Below are positions 36,862 to 46,338 of a DNA stretch of 64,000 nucleotides, piece after piece. Below the pieces are notes generated by a model that worked only from the letters and a program-made list of their open reading frames with translations, searched no databases and was not told where the DNA came from. This DNA comes from Algoriphagus antarcticus (GTDB taxonomy: Bacteria; Bacteroidota; Bacteroidia; Cytophagales; Cyclobacteriaceae), in contig NZ_MSSW01000046.1 of the NCBI RefSeq assembly GCF_002150685.1, forward strand, positions 26,725 to 90,724, in the 5' to 3' direction. A program made the position numbers and the translations under genes. How positions within the stretch are numbered: position 1 is the stretch's first letter; every line of letters starts with the position of its first letter.

Positions 36862-36893
36862 AAAAGACCGGTGATCGTCGGTCTTTTTGATTT
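36862..36893 (+). terminator. Bidirectional terminator between panB and GH57 gene
   Basis: AAAAAGACCG and CGGTCTTTTT pair perfectly around GTGATCGT, giving T-runs on both strands. It can end the plus-strand panB transcript and the minus-strand alpha-glucan operon that converges on it. Confidence 0.85.
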
Positions 36894-36911
36894 TAAAATG
36901 TGAATTGTCTT

Positions 36912-38117
36912 TTAGTCCTGCGAAAGAGATGTTTTTTCTTTCACTCTTATCATGAAATCGCTGAGCACATTCATATAATTGATAAATGCTTCGTACGGTG
37001 ACTCATAAGGACTGAAATACGCGTGTATATCTCCATCGGAAAAGAATTTGGTACACATGTAGTAAAAGTGATCACTGGTCTGTAAGTAAGTCCAATCACG
37101 CTGAATATCATCATCATCAATATTCTTTACCAATTTCTCCATATCATACAATCTATCGAAGGCTTCGTCCTGCAGATCATTCCCTAGCCAGGCAGTTAAA
37201 TCACGCTCTTCATCCGCCCAGGAGATTGGAATAGGAACATGTATCTTTCCAACAGGAGAGATCTTAGCGGCAACTTCAGACGGCGTTGAGAATGTGAAGT
37301 TGGTCTTACTGAACACTGCCTCAGGAAGTGCTTTCATAAATTCAAAAATCCCGGTCTCTGCCCACTGATGCTCCCCAAAAGTCTCATAATCCATAAACAG
37401 ATTAATCGTCTCTTCCTCATCAGGAACATTATTTATCCATTTTACAAACTTGTCTGTTGTGAGCGGATAATCCTCCCAACTTTTGTTGCCAAATCTAAAG
37501 GCAATATCATCGGAAAGTTGGAAGTTTTTCAGCAACACTTTTAACTTGGGATCGATGCTGTTGACATATACATAATTAGGGCTTTTCCAGCCGAGTACGT
37601 GCTTTGCTCCCTCAGTCAAAATGGCTTCAAATCCCATTTCTGCTACCATTGCTCCTATCTGATCCGAATAGATTAGCTCTGTATTTCTAAAAACTTTTGG
37701 TTGGTAGCCATTGAAGAGTTTCTTTATTTTTTCTTGATGTTTTCTCACCATACTTTGAAATTCATCCTTGCTTTTCAAAGCTGCTAAGGTGTGTGCGTAT
37801 GTTTCATTTAGCAACTCACAATGACCTGTAGCCACTAGCTTTTGAAAACTTTCAAGCACATCTGGAGCGTAGGCCTCTAGCTGATCCAGAAAAACACCTG
37901 ACATGGAGAAACTCACCTTAAAGGCTCCATTGTATTTATGAATCATTTCCAGTAGCAAGGCATTCATGGGTAAGTAGCATTTCTGAGCTACTTTTCTCAT
38001 GATACTGCGATTGGAAAAATCGTCCCAATAATGATGATCGTCTCCGATGTCAAAAAAACGATAAGGCTTCAGACGGTATGGCTGATGGACCTGAAAGTAA
38101 AAGCATATGGTTCTCAT
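36912..38117 (-). CDS. GH57 alpha-amylase/glucan-processing enzyme
   Basis: 401 residues of the GH57 catalytic domain. Conserved region 1 is FYFQVHQPYR (residues 6-15), the nucleophile is in FRNTELIYSDQ (Glu near residue 144), and the acid/base in LFMDYETFGEH (Asp near 246). No signal peptide, so the enzyme acts in the cytoplasm, probably on glycogen or maltodextrin. It is last of a three-gene operon: the upstream GT4 stop overlaps its ATG (ATGA). Confidence 0.9.
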   Translation of the reverse strand: MRTICFYFQVHQPYRLKPYRFFDIGDDHHYWDDFSNRSIMRKVAQKCYLPMNALLLEMIHKYNGAFKVSFSMSGVFLDQLEAYAPDVLESFQKLVATGHCELLNETYAHTLAALKSKDEFQSMVRKHQEKIKKLFNGYQPKVFRNTELIYSDQIGAMVAEMGFEAILTEGAKHVLGWKSPNYVYVNSIDPKLKVLLKNFQLSDDIAFRFGNKSWEDYPLTTDKFVKWINNVPDEEETINLFMDYETFGEHQWAETGIFEFMKALPEAVFSKTNFTFSTPSEVAAKISPVGKIHVPIPISWADEERDLTAWLGNDLQDEAFDRLYDMEKLVKNIDDDDIQRDWTYLQTSDHFYYMCTKFFSDGDIHAYFSPYESPYEAFINYMNVLSDFMIRVKEKTSLSQD

Positions 38118-39400
38118 GGTTTCTGTGATAATGTTTTCTGGTACACAGTGACAAGTTTTTCAGCCACATGCTCCCATTTCAATTTTTTCAATTCTTCAGT
38201 TCCCAGTTCTTTGAACATTTTGGCAATACCATCATAGTGGAGCAATGCGAAAATGGCATCTGCCATAGAGTCAATATCCCAAAAGTCAATTTTGATCGCA
38301 TTATTAAGGACTTCAGCCACTCCGGATTGTTTGGATATAATCACCGGCGTGTTATGTCGCACAGCTTCCAAAGGAGAAATTCCAAAAGGTTCTGAGACGG
38401 AAGGCATCACATACACATCTGAAATAGCATACATATGATCCACATCATCTCCTTTGAGAAAGCCCGTGAAGTGAAATTTCGTACCCATCCGTAATTCAGC
38501 TACCCGATCAATCATTCGATTCAATAGGTCGCCGTTTCCAGCCATTACAAAACGAACATTAGGATCTCTCTCGATGACTTTTTTGGCTGCTTCCACAAAA
38601 TATTCAGGACCTTTTTGGAAGGTGATTCTACCTAAAAAGGTTACGATTTTCTCTGGTACTTTCTTCTGGTAGTTGGATTTGATAATACTGGCATCCAACA
38701 CAGCATTGTGAAGTACAGTTATTTTGTGAGCAGGAACTCCGTATTTTTTGATGATTATGTTTTTGGTCAACTGACTAACCGCGACTACATGGTCGGCAGC
38801 ATGCATTCCAGCTCTTTCGATGTCATAGACCACCTGATTGACTGATTCTCCCGAGCGATCAAATTCAGTCGCATGGACGTGGGCGACAAGGGGTTTACCG
38901 CTGATTTCCTTAGCTGCAATTCCTGCAGGGAAGGAAAGCCAATCATGGGCATGAATGATGTCATGTTCCTTGTCTTTGGAGATGTGGGCTGCCACAAGCG
39001 CATAACGCGAAACCTCCATCATCAAGTCTTTGCCGTATTTACCGCTAAACTCAAATTTATTTGAAAATACACTTTCAGCTACGTCAGTCCTGTCATGGAT
39101 TGTATAGTCCGTGTATTTCTTAAATTGGTCTGGCCCCAGATAGGGAACCAAAAAACTACTCACTTCTAAGTAAGTGAGGTTTTTCCAGAATTTCTTGAAC
39201 CGTTTTTCACGATAATCAATGGTGATATCACTTGCGTTGACAAAATCTGCCAGCGGTTCTTCATCGCCCCAAAGTTTAGGTACAACAAATATGATATCTT
39301 GTTTATGGTAAGCCAACCCCTTGACCAAACCATAGCACGCTGTTCCAAGACCTCCAGAAATATGTGGCGGGAATTCCCACCCAAACATTAACACCTTCAT
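38114..39400 (-). CDS. GT4 glycosyltransferase (glycogen-synthase-like)
   Basis: 428 residues with a GT-B fold. N-terminal FGWEFPPHISGGLGTACYGLVKGL is the donor-side signature of glycogen-synthase-like GT4 enzymes. The C-terminal half has TFLGRITFQKGPEYFVEAA and VMPSVSEPFGISPLEAVRHNTPVI, the E-x7-E nucleotide-sugar motif. Flanked by debranching and GH57 enzymes, it most likely extends or builds a cytoplasmic alpha-glucan. The gap to the debranching gene is 9 nt. Confidence 0.88.
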   Translation of the reverse strand: MKVLMFGWEFPPHISGGLGTACYGLVKGLAYHKQDIIFVVPKLWGDEEPLADFVNASDITIDYREKRFKKFWKNLTYLEVSSFLVPYLGPDQFKKYTDYTIHDRTDVAESVFSNKFEFSGKYGKDLMMEVSRYALVAAHISKDKEHDIIHAHDWLSFPAGIAAKEISGKPLVAHVHATEFDRSGESVNQVVYDIERAGMHAADHVVAVSQLTKNIIIKKYGVPAHKITVLHNAVLDASIIKSNYQKKVPEKIVTFLGRITFQKGPEYFVEAAKKVIERDPNVRFVMAGNGDLLNRMIDRVAELRMGTKFHFTGFLKGDDVDHMYAISDVYVMPSVSEPFGISPLEAVRHNTPVIISKQSGVAEVLNNAIKIDFWDIDSMADAIFALLHYDGIAKMFKELGTEELKKLKWEHVAEKLVTVYQKTLSQKP

Positions 39401-39409
39401 AAAAGTCTA

Positions 39410-41326
39410 TTATATCTTTTTGACCAAATCCATCATTCTAAGCAATTCTGATACGCTCCAAGCCTGCGAAATCGAGCCTTTCGGTCGATGTGGCGGGTCC
39501 CCGTCGTAAATTTCTGCCACTGCTCCCACGCCATATTGCGTCATTACCCCGTCAAAACCTTTTACTATTTTCTGGATAAAATTCGCTCCTGATTTTCCAT
39601 GAAGCCTTATATATCCTTCTACAAAATGCCCCAATGGCCAAACCCACACGGTACCATTATGGTAAGCTTGATCTCTGCTGATCTGGTCTCCGAAATAGTA
39701 TCCTTTGTAAGCAGGGTCGTCTGGAGAAAGAGAGCGCATTCCTCTTGTGGTAAGAAGTTTTGATTTTGCAGTTTCAAGTACCTGATCACATTTATCATCA
39801 CTTAGCATTATATAGGGCAATGAAGTCGCAAAAACCATATTTGGTCTAATAGACCAATCTTTTTCATCCCCGTTGACATAATCTGCCAAATGACCATGTT
39901 CGTCTGACCAAAACTCTGTCTCGAAGCTGCTTTTTACTTTTGCGGCATAATTTGCAGCATCTTCATCGCCTGTCAATTCATGGTAAAAGCAAAGCGCATT
40001 GTACCAAAGTGCTTGGATTTCCACTGGGCATCCTATTCTAGGTGTGACGGGCCCGTCCGGTGTCACAGCATCCATCCAAGTAAGTGCTTTTCCTTCTTCA
40101 CCACCGTAAACTAGCCCATTTTCCTGCACATGGATATTGAATTCTGTTCCTTTAATATACCCATCGATAATCCCCTTCATTTTTCCTAGGTATCGATCCT
40201 TGACGGTTTTACTGTCGCCAGTGTAGATTATATATTGTTGCAATGCCCAGAAGTACCACAGCGGGGCATCTATAGAATTCATATTGGTCATCACTCCGCT
40301 GCCTACATTGGGGAAAAGAGGTCCCTTCAAGTCACGGGACATCGTGTCCATGATATCTAGAAAAGTCTTCGAGTCTCCAATAGTTAAAGTAAGACCAGGA
40401 GCTGCTACGAAGGTGTCTCTTCCCCACCAGCCAAACCATGGATAGCCGGCAATAACTCTGGTATCTCCATCACGCTTTCTTAAAAATTGGCCAGCTGAGT
40501 TTTTGAGGCAGTTTACAAAATTGCTTCTCGGGATTCTTCTAGCGATTTCTTTCTCGAAAGCATTCTGACGTGTTTTTGGATCTGCTTCTGTCAGTCCTGC
40601 GGAAAATATGACAGATTCTCCTTTTTCAATATCAAACTCGAAATATCCAGGAACATACAAATCTTCCTGATAATCATATCCGCGCTCACGCTCTAGAATG
40701 TATTCTATATTATAAAACCAATCTGGTGCAGGGACAAAATCTACTTTCTTGGAAACTTGTAAGTAAAGCGGGTCATATGCTTCGTAAAGATGGAAAATCG
40801 CACCATTGGGAGCTTTTTTGTATTTCTTATTTATAAAAGTGTTTGCCTTACTTAAATCGTGGTATCCTCTAAATGCCAAAAATGGTTGGATTCGTATTTT
40901 GGTAGGCGAGTGCGCATCCAGCAAGGTGTACCGAATCATCAGACGGTCTCTATTTGTATCCAAAATCAATTCTTTTTGCAAAAGCACCCCTCCTACGCGG
41001 TAGGTCAATTTGGGAATGGGCTCAGAATCGAAATCCTCTAGATATTTATGACCTCTTGGCGAGTAATTTCCAGGGAATTTGCTAATTCCTAGATTAAAAC
41101 TTGCTCCATGTTGGATTACCGTTTCGTGCACCGTTGAGAGCATGACATGGTTTTGAGAGTCTATTTGAGGCTGAGGGGCTACGAGTAGTCCGTGGTATTT
41201 TCTTGTGTTGCAGCCAATAATAGAAGTACTAATGTATGTACCTGACCGATTAGTTCTGATTATTTCCCTTTCGAGGGAATAATTCAGATTGACTAGTTGT
41301 GTTTTATCGAAATGGATATAACTCAT
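39410..41326 (-). CDS. Glycogen debranching enzyme (amylo-alpha-1,6-glucosidase)
   Basis: 638 residues: an N-terminal bacterial-type substrate domain (LEREIIRTNRSGTYISTSI...RKYHGLLVAP) and a GH133/GDE C-terminal (alpha/alpha)6 barrel with AGYPWFGWWGRDTFVAAPGLTL, GSGVMTNMNSIDAPLW, WMDAV, and RDQAYHNGTVWVWPLG. Cytoplasmic, removes alpha-1,6 branches from glycogen. First gene of the alpha-glucan operon. Confidence 0.93.
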   Translation of the reverse strand: MSYIHFDKTQLVNLNYSLEREIIRTNRSGTYISTSIIGCNTRKYHGLLVAPQPQIDSQNHVMLSTVHETVIQHGASFNLGISKFPGNYSPRGHKYLEDFDSEPIPKLTYRVGGVLLQKELILDTNRDRLMIRYTLLDAHSPTKIRIQPFLAFRGYHDLSKANTFINKKYKKAPNGAIFHLYEAYDPLYLQVSKKVDFVPAPDWFYNIEYILERERGYDYQEDLYVPGYFEFDIEKGESVIFSAGLTEADPKTRQNAFEKEIARRIPRSNFVNCLKNSAGQFLRKRDGDTRVIAGYPWFGWWGRDTFVAAPGLTLTIGDSKTFLDIMDTMSRDLKGPLFPNVGSGVMTNMNSIDAPLWYFWALQQYIIYTGDSKTVKDRYLGKMKGIIDGYIKGTEFNIHVQENGLVYGGEEGKALTWMDAVTPDGPVTPRIGCPVEIQALWYNALCFYHELTGDEDAANYAAKVKSSFETEFWSDEHGHLADYVNGDEKDWSIRPNMVFATSLPYIMLSDDKCDQVLETAKSKLLTTRGMRSLSPDDPAYKGYYFGDQISRDQAYHNGTVWVWPLGHFVEGYIRLHGKSGANFIQKIVKGFDGVMTQYGVGAVAEIYDGDPPHRPKGSISQAWSVSELLRMMDLVKKI

Positions 41327-41435
41327 GTGCGAAAAATTCTATGTTGCTAAAAATAGAGTTTTGCGCGGACAAGAAAAATGAAATGGAAAAAAATAAAGGT
41401 TATGTTGCCATAACCCTTTGTTTTTGTAAAGATTT

Positions 41436-41576
41436 TCAAGAATGAATCGCTTCTTTTTGGATTTCCTCGAAATTTCTAAGCGATTCTTCAAATTTCATCA
41501 AGTAGCTTTTTGCCATGCGAATGTTGATGGGTTTTACCTGAGGAAATTTCGGCGAAGTTTTGAACAAAGTAAACAT
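41436..41576 (-). CDS. Possible 46-residue small protein
   Basis: A minus-strand ORF reading MFTLFKTSPKFPQVKPINIR followed by a charged helix rich in Glu and Lys (MAKSYLMKFEESLRNFEEIQ). It lies in the 343-bp space between tRNA-His and the debranching enzyme gene, upstream of the latter's direction. Amphipathic C-terminus and clean composition suggest a real small gene, but I recognise no family. Confidence 0.35.
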   Translation of the reverse strand: MFTLFKTSPKFPQVKPINIRMAKSYLMKFEESLRNFEEIQKEAIHS

Positions 41577-41637
41577 CTGAAGTTGGTTTAGTTCTAGCAG
41601 GATTTATCAAATGCTGTGCCAATAGGGCTTCTACTAC

Positions 41638-41668
41638 TAAAAAAGCCCCTCAAATTGAGGGGCTTTTA
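41638..41668 (-). terminator. Terminator of tRNA-His
   Basis: On the minus strand AAAAGCCCCTCAA/TTTGAGGGGCTTTT is a perfect long stem followed by TTTTAG. It begins 2 nt after the tRNA. Confidence 0.88.
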
Positions 41669-41669
41669 G

Positions 41670-41744
41670 GGTGAAAGACCGGGTTCGAACCGGCGACCTC
41701 TGGATCCACAAACCAGCGCTCTAACCAACTGAGCTACAATCACC
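41670..41744 (-). tRNA. tRNA-His (anticodon GTG)
   Basis: 75 nt with an encoded extra 5' G (G-1) opposite discriminator C73, the histidine identity feature. D arm GCTC/GAGC, anticodon loop TTGTGGA (GTG), T arm GCCGG/CCGGT with TTCGAAC. The acceptor GTGATTG/CTTTCAC has two U.U oppositions and the anticodon stem closes with a U.U, so stems are imperfect. Confidence 0.92.
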
Positions 41745-41820
41745 ATTTGTACGTCTAGACTGGTTTCTTCCAAACGGTCTGCAAAAGTAATAATTATGCT
41801 GAACCAGCGCAAGATGATTT

Positions 41821-43164
41821 CTAAAAATTTCTTGAAAATTTAAGACGTTCTCCTTTTTTGTCTTCGTAGAATGCTCCGTTTTCGTACGCTAAATGTCCAG
41901 AAACGACTGTGTGCGTGACTTTTGACTGGAAAGTATGCCCTTCAAAAGGTGACCAGCCACACTTGGATAAAATATTTTCCCTGCCGACTTTCCACGGGTT
42001 ATTTAAGTCCACCAATACCAAATCAGCATAATATCCTTCCCTTATAAATCCTCTCTCTTTAATATTGAATAGCGTAGCCACATTATGGCACATTTTCAAT
42101 GCGATTGTTTCCAAGCTGATTTTCCCTTGATGATAGAAGTCAAGCATGGCGACTAAGCTGTGTTGATTAAGTGGCCCGCCAGAGGGAGCTTTGGTGTAAA
42201 TCTGTGCTTTTTCCTCTAGCGTGTGAGGTGCATGATCTGTGGCGACCACGTCAATGGTACCGTCGAGCACCGCATTGAATATGGCCTCCCTGTCTTTAGC
42301 CGTTTTTACCGCAGGGTTCCATTTGATGAGATTTCCTTTGGTATCATAGTCAGCTTCAGAAAACCACAAGTGGTGGATGCAGGCCTCAGCAGTTACTTTC
42401 TTCTCTTCCAGCGGAATAGTATTGGTGAAAAGCTCCAGTTCTTTCGCAGTACTGATGTGAAGAATGTGAAGGCGAGTACCGTATTTTTTTGCCATGGCCA
42501 CAGCACGGCTGGATGCATCGTAGCAAGCCTCCTCAGATCTGATTTTAGGGTGAAATTTTACTGGGATATCCTCACCATAAATAGATTTGAATTCATCTAG
42601 ATTTGCTTTGATGATGCTATCGTTTTCGCTGTGGATAGCGATGATCGCTTTACACTCCTTAAATATTCCTTCTAAAGATTCGATGTTATCCACTACCATG
42701 TTTCCAGTAGAGGAGCCCTGAAAAATCTTCAACCCACAGACTTCATCGAAATTGACCTTCATGATCTCATCCAAATTGCTATTGGTCGCTCCCATGAAAA
42801 AGGAATAGTTGGCCAAAGAAACTTCCGAAGCTCTTGAATATTTCTGCTCAAGCAATTCCACAGTAGTTGCTTGAGGAATAGTATTCGGCATTTCCATATA
42901 AGAAGTAGTACCACCGGCCACTCCAGCTTTTGCTTCGGTGTAAATCTCGGCTTTGTGAGTTAGTCCCGGCTCTCTGAAGTGCACCTGATCGTCAATTAGT
43001 CCCGGGAAAAGATATTTCCCAGAAGCATCAATATGGATGTCAGCCTTCTCTGCGCTGAGATCTTCTCCCAGTTTTGAGATTCTTCCATCTTCTACTAGCA
43101 TATCGCCCGGACTTATCCGGCCTTCATTGACTATATTTGCACCGGTGATCAGAATACTTTTCAT
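41821..43164 (-). CDS. pyrC: Dihydroorotase
   Basis: Third step of pyrimidine synthesis; 447 residues, the long (type I) form. The barrel-entry motif reads GLIDDQVHFREPG (residues 55-67): the first His of the usual D-x-H-x-H is Gln60, His62 remains. Later ligands are visible: LKIFQGSSTGN (carbamylated Lys region), IHSEND, LHILHIST and ATDHAPHT (catalytic Asp). TSYMEMPNT is the substrate loop. Close relatives in this phylum show the same Gln, in my recollection, so it may be active. Confidence 0.9.
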   Translation of the reverse strand: MKSILITGANIVNEGRISPGDMLVEDGRISKLGEDLSAEKADIHIDASGKYLFPGLIDDQVHFREPGLTHKAEIYTEAKAGVAGGTTSYMEMPNTIPQATTVELLEQKYSRASEVSLANYSFFMGATNSNLDEIMKVNFDEVCGLKIFQGSSTGNMVVDNIESLEGIFKECKAIIAIHSENDSIIKANLDEFKSIYGEDIPVKFHPKIRSEEACYDASSRAVAMAKKYGTRLHILHISTAKELELFTNTIPLEEKKVTAEACIHHLWFSEADYDTKGNLIKWNPAVKTAKDREAIFNAVLDGTIDVVATDHAPHTLEEKAQIYTKAPSGGPLNQHSLVAMLDFYHQGKISLETIALKMCHNVATLFNIKERGFIREGYYADLVLVDLNNPWKVGRENILSKCGWSPFEGHTFQSKVTHTVVSGHLAYENGAFYEDKKGERLKFSRNF

Positions 43165-43211
43165 CTTTACTCCATTTAGGATTTTACTATTTCAACCAAA
43201 ATTAACGAATC

Positions 43212-44582
43212 ATGAGCAATGAGGCCTCAACTTTTGAAGCATTTAAGCTAAATCGACAGCTATTAAATGCCGTAGCAGATGCTGGCTATGTTCATCCCAC
43301 ACCTATTCAGGAAAAAGCTATACCACTAGCTCTTGCTGGGCATGATGTGTTGGGGATTGCTCAGACGGGCACTGGAAAAACTGCAGCTTATGTGTTGCCT
43401 CTTCTCATGAAAGTGAAATATGCGCAAGGTGATCATGCTAGAGCAGTGATTTTGGCTCCAACTCGTGAGTTGGTGATGCAGATCGAAGAAGTTGTTCTTC
43501 AAATGGCAGCTAATACCGATCTGAGGATGGTGGCGCTTTATGGTGGATTAGGACCAAAAACTCAGATAGAAATCTTGGAGAAAGGGGTTGATATTATTGT
43601 TTCTACTCCTGGGAGATTTCTGGATATCTATAGAAAAGGAAAAATCCTGACAAAGGAAATCAAAACGTTGGTTTTGGATGAAGCGGACAAAATGATGGAT
43701 ATGGGCTTTATGCCTCAGATCCGCTCAATTTTGGAAATTATTCCTGTGAAAAGACAGAATTTATTGTTCTCAGCAACTTTTGGAGAACGTATAGATCGCT
43801 TTGCAGCTGAGTTTTTAGAGTTTCCAGAGCGAGTTGAGGTGACTCCGCAAGCTACTACCGCAGAAACTATTGGTCAGATCAAATACTTAGTGCCAAATAT
43901 TAGGACAAAACTCAACCTTCTTGCGCAGCTTTTTAAGAATGAAGAGGTCAATAGAGCTATCATATTTACTCGTTCCAGAAGAAATGCAGAGGAGGTTTTT
44001 ACATTTTTAAATAATCGGAACTTCGGCCAAGTCAGAGTTATTCATGCGAATAAAGGGCAGAACACACGGATCAATTCTATCGAAGATTTTAAAGGTGGAG
44101 AAGTTCGGATTTTGGTAGCTACGGATGTTGCTTCCAGAGGATTGGATGTAACGATGGTTTCTCATGTGATCAATTTTGATGTGCCGCTTATCTATGAGGA
44201 TTATGTACACAGAATCGGCAGAACTGGCAGAGCAGAAAAAGAAGGAAAAGCAATTAGTTTTGTCAATCCAGCAGAGACTTATCACTTCGAAAAGATCGAA
44301 GAAATCATACGGATGAAGGTGGACGAATCACAAATCCCTGATGACGTGGATGTGACTGTAACTCCCTATGAAGAAAAGCAAGCCTATGCTCGTGAACTTG
44401 ACCGCTTGCTACAACGCGATAATCCAGATTATAAGGGAGCTTTTCATGAGAAAAAGGCTCTTCCCAATGCTCATCCGCATCAAGAAAAAGAAGTGGAGAA
44501 AAAGCGTGGGAATAAAAACTCCAAAGCCAAGACCAATAGAAATCAGATGAAGACAAAGCATCAGAAGAACAAGGGGAAATAA
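43212..44582 (+). CDS. DEAD-box RNA helicase
   Basis: 456 residues. Motifs in order: Q motif (YVHPTPIQEKAIP), I AQTGTGKT (residues 50-57), Ia PTRELVMQ, Ib STPGR, II DEAD (near 150, VLDEADKMMDMG), III SAT, IV-VI including ATDVASRGLD and HRIGRTGRAEKEG. The lysine-rich C-terminal tail (KEVEKKRGNKNSKAKTNRNQ) binds RNA, as in RhlE-type helicases. The ribosome-assembly or cold-shock role is inferred from family. Confidence 0.93.
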   Translation: MSNEASTFEAFKLNRQLLNAVADAGYVHPTPIQEKAIPLALAGHDVLGIAQTGTGKTAAYVLPLLMKVKYAQGDHARAVILAPTRELVMQIEEVVLQMAANTDLRMVALYGGLGPKTQIEILEKGVDIIVSTPGRFLDIYRKGKILTKEIKTLVLDEADKMMDMGFMPQIRSILEIIPVKRQNLLFSATFGERIDRFAAEFLEFPERVEVTPQATTAETIGQIKYLVPNIRTKLNLLAQLFKNEEVNRAIIFTRSRRNAEEVFTFLNNRNFGQVRVIHANKGQNTRINSIEDFKGGEVRILVATDVASRGLDVTMVSHVINFDVPLIYEDYVHRIGRTGRAEKEGKAISFVNPAETYHFEKIEEIIRMKVDESQIPDDVDVTVTPYEEKQAYARELDRLLQRDNPDYKGAFHEKKALPNAHPHQEKEVEKKRGNKNSKAKTNRNQMKTKHQKNKGK

Positions 44583-44667
44583 AAAGCCAAATGGGTTTTG
44601 AGTTAATTTTCTATAAATCTAATGTTCAACTATTAGATGATTTGGGTGAAATGATAAAATTAGAGAT

Positions 44668-45831
44668 GTGAAACTAACCCTGATTTTTATCTTTTCCATT
44701 TCTAAACTAAATGCCCAACCGTACTTAGTCCCCTACGACCATCACCTTCCTAACTCAAGGAAAATAGAAGTTCAAGTTGAGTTTTTGAATGAGTTTAATG
44801 CAGAAAGGGAGACCGTATTTCTTCTGGAAGATGCATTTGATGATCTTTTTATGCACTTTAATGAATTGCTGGATTTTACCGAATCCAGCAATTTTGTTTT
44901 GATCAAGGGTCGGAAGAATAGCGAAGAACTGAAGAGAGGCGTAATGCATTCTGGGAAGCCAGATTATCAATTGGCTTATAAGCTTTTCAATCAAGATCAA
45001 GTGGCTCGGGATATAGAAGTGATCAGAAAGGTGCTTCTTGGAGATAAGAAGGTGATTTTGTTGGGGTATTCCTCGGCTGCTATGGTTTTGCAGCATTACC
45101 TCTCCTTATATCCTCAGCAGGTAAGTAGGATGATCAGCGTCAATCCCTTGGTTTTTGATATTCAAAAGAACCTTGGTTTTCCGGAGTTCAATTTGTCCTT
45201 TCCTACTTTAAAATTCAGTCCAGAACAGCTTTTCGATTTCAGTTACTATTCCAATTTTAACCGACAAATGTCAAGCGCAAAAAGCGCTTCATATAGCAGT
45301 CTGATTGGTTTTTTGAGCTATCGGGATGTACTGAGAGGGTTTTCCCATAAAATTTATTTTGAAAATGATTTCGCTCTGCAAGTTCGATTGTTTGAACATT
45401 CCATCGCACTTTCTGGATTTCAAAACACTTCTCAGAAGCCGAATCCCAACTTTGAATTAATGAAAAAGTGGTCTGAGGCAATTTGGAATACCTACTTAGA
45501 AACAAACTTCCCAGTGTTCGGAACGAACTATGATGATTTGCTTCACTTTCAGGGTAAAGTGGTACTGATAGGAGGTGCTTTCGACCAGTTGATTTATCCC
45601 AAGTCATACGACATACTTGCGGAATTCTATTCCAATTCCACTTTATTACTTCTTAAAGATGGTCATGCATTTCAGAAAACTTCAGGAAAAGAGGGAATGC
45701 ACCAACTAGTCGAAGCATTTATTACCAATGATTTTGAAAAGAAGATAGCTGCCTATAAAAAACTATCCGAAGCAAACCTCATTTTTGAAAAATACAGCGA
45801 GGGAGATTTTAAAATCCCGCCTTTGTTTTGA
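44668..45831 (+). CDS. Exported alpha/beta hydrolase
   Basis: 387 residues from a GTG start at 44668, which yields a Sec signal (LTLIFIFSISKLNAQ). The nucleophile elbow is GYSSA within VILLGYSSAAMVLQHYLSLYPQ near residue 131, with a putative late Asp (GGAFDQLI) and His (KDGHAFQ). Overall like prolyl-aminopeptidase/epoxide-hydrolase-type hydrolases of Bacteroidota; the substrate is unknown. Confidence 0.75.
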   Translation: MKLTLIFIFSISKLNAQPYLVPYDHHLPNSRKIEVQVEFLNEFNAERETVFLLEDAFDDLFMHFNELLDFTESSNFVLIKGRKNSEELKRGVMHSGKPDYQLAYKLFNQDQVARDIEVIRKVLLGDKKVILLGYSSAAMVLQHYLSLYPQQVSRMISVNPLVFDIQKNLGFPEFNLSFPTLKFSPEQLFDFSYYSNFNRQMSSAKSASYSSLIGFLSYRDVLRGFSHKIYFENDFALQVRLFEHSIALSGFQNTSQKPNPNFELMKKWSEAIWNTYLETNFPVFGTNYDDLLHFQGKVVLIGGAFDQLIYPKSYDILAEFYSNSTLLLLKDGHAFQKTSGKEGMHQLVEAFITNDFEKKIAAYKKLSEANLIFEKYSEGDFKIPPLF

Positions 45832-45847
45832 TTCTCATTGCCTAGAA

Positions 45848-45884
45848 AACAAAAATCCCGATTCATTACGAACCGGGGTTTTTT
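45848..45884 (+). terminator. Bidirectional terminator
   Basis: AAAATCCCG-TTC and GAA-CGGGGTTTT pair with one mismatch around ATTAC, followed by TTTTG on the plus strand and a matching A-run side. It serves the converging hydrolase and DUF3995 genes. Confidence 0.75.
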
Positions 45885-46318
45885 GTTAGTTCCTGTTTTT
45901 TACTTATCAGCACAAATCCAATTATGGCTATTGTTAAGCAAAGGGGAGAATAAAGGAGGTTGTCATAATTGGCAAATTCCGTTGAATTAATTTTTTTGAA
46001 GAAACCAATGTATTTGAAATCACCCATAGCTCTCAACGCAAATAGTATTGGGATAGACCACATACCTATCGTTTTGAGCCAATAAGGAAACCTGTCTTTT
46101 TTTGAGATAAATGTAACCCAGTAAAAGATGCCAAACAGAACCAATGCAACTCCGATGATTATGCTATCAAGAGTCTTTGGATTAAGTAGGCGAATCCCGT
46201 GCTCATCTGTAGGTAATGTGCTTTCAAACCCCCACTGTCCACCACATGCCCAATAAAAATGAATTAAAGCAAGTCCAAAGAAGATTGCTATTAAGAGTGT
46301 CGCGAGTGTTGATTTCAT
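45866..46318 (-). CDS. DUF3995 membrane protein
   Basis: 150 residues, four hydrophobic helices. LALIHFYWACGGQWGFESTLPT is the DUF3995 hallmark (HxYWAxGG-W), followed by IIGVALVLFGIFYWVT, GMWSIPILFALRAMGDFKYIGFFKK and a terminal helix. Unknown function, common in soil and marine bacteria. Its 3' end overlaps the terminator. Confidence 0.88.
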   Translation of the reverse strand: MKSTLATLLIAIFFGLALIHFYWACGGQWGFESTLPTDEHGIRLLNPKTLDSIIIGVALVLFGIFYWVTFISKKDRFPYWLKTIGMWSIPILFALRAMGDFKYIGFFKKINSTEFANYDNLLYSPLCLTIAIIGFVLISKKQELTKNPGS

Positions 46319-46338
46319 TATTCATGTCTAACTACTCC

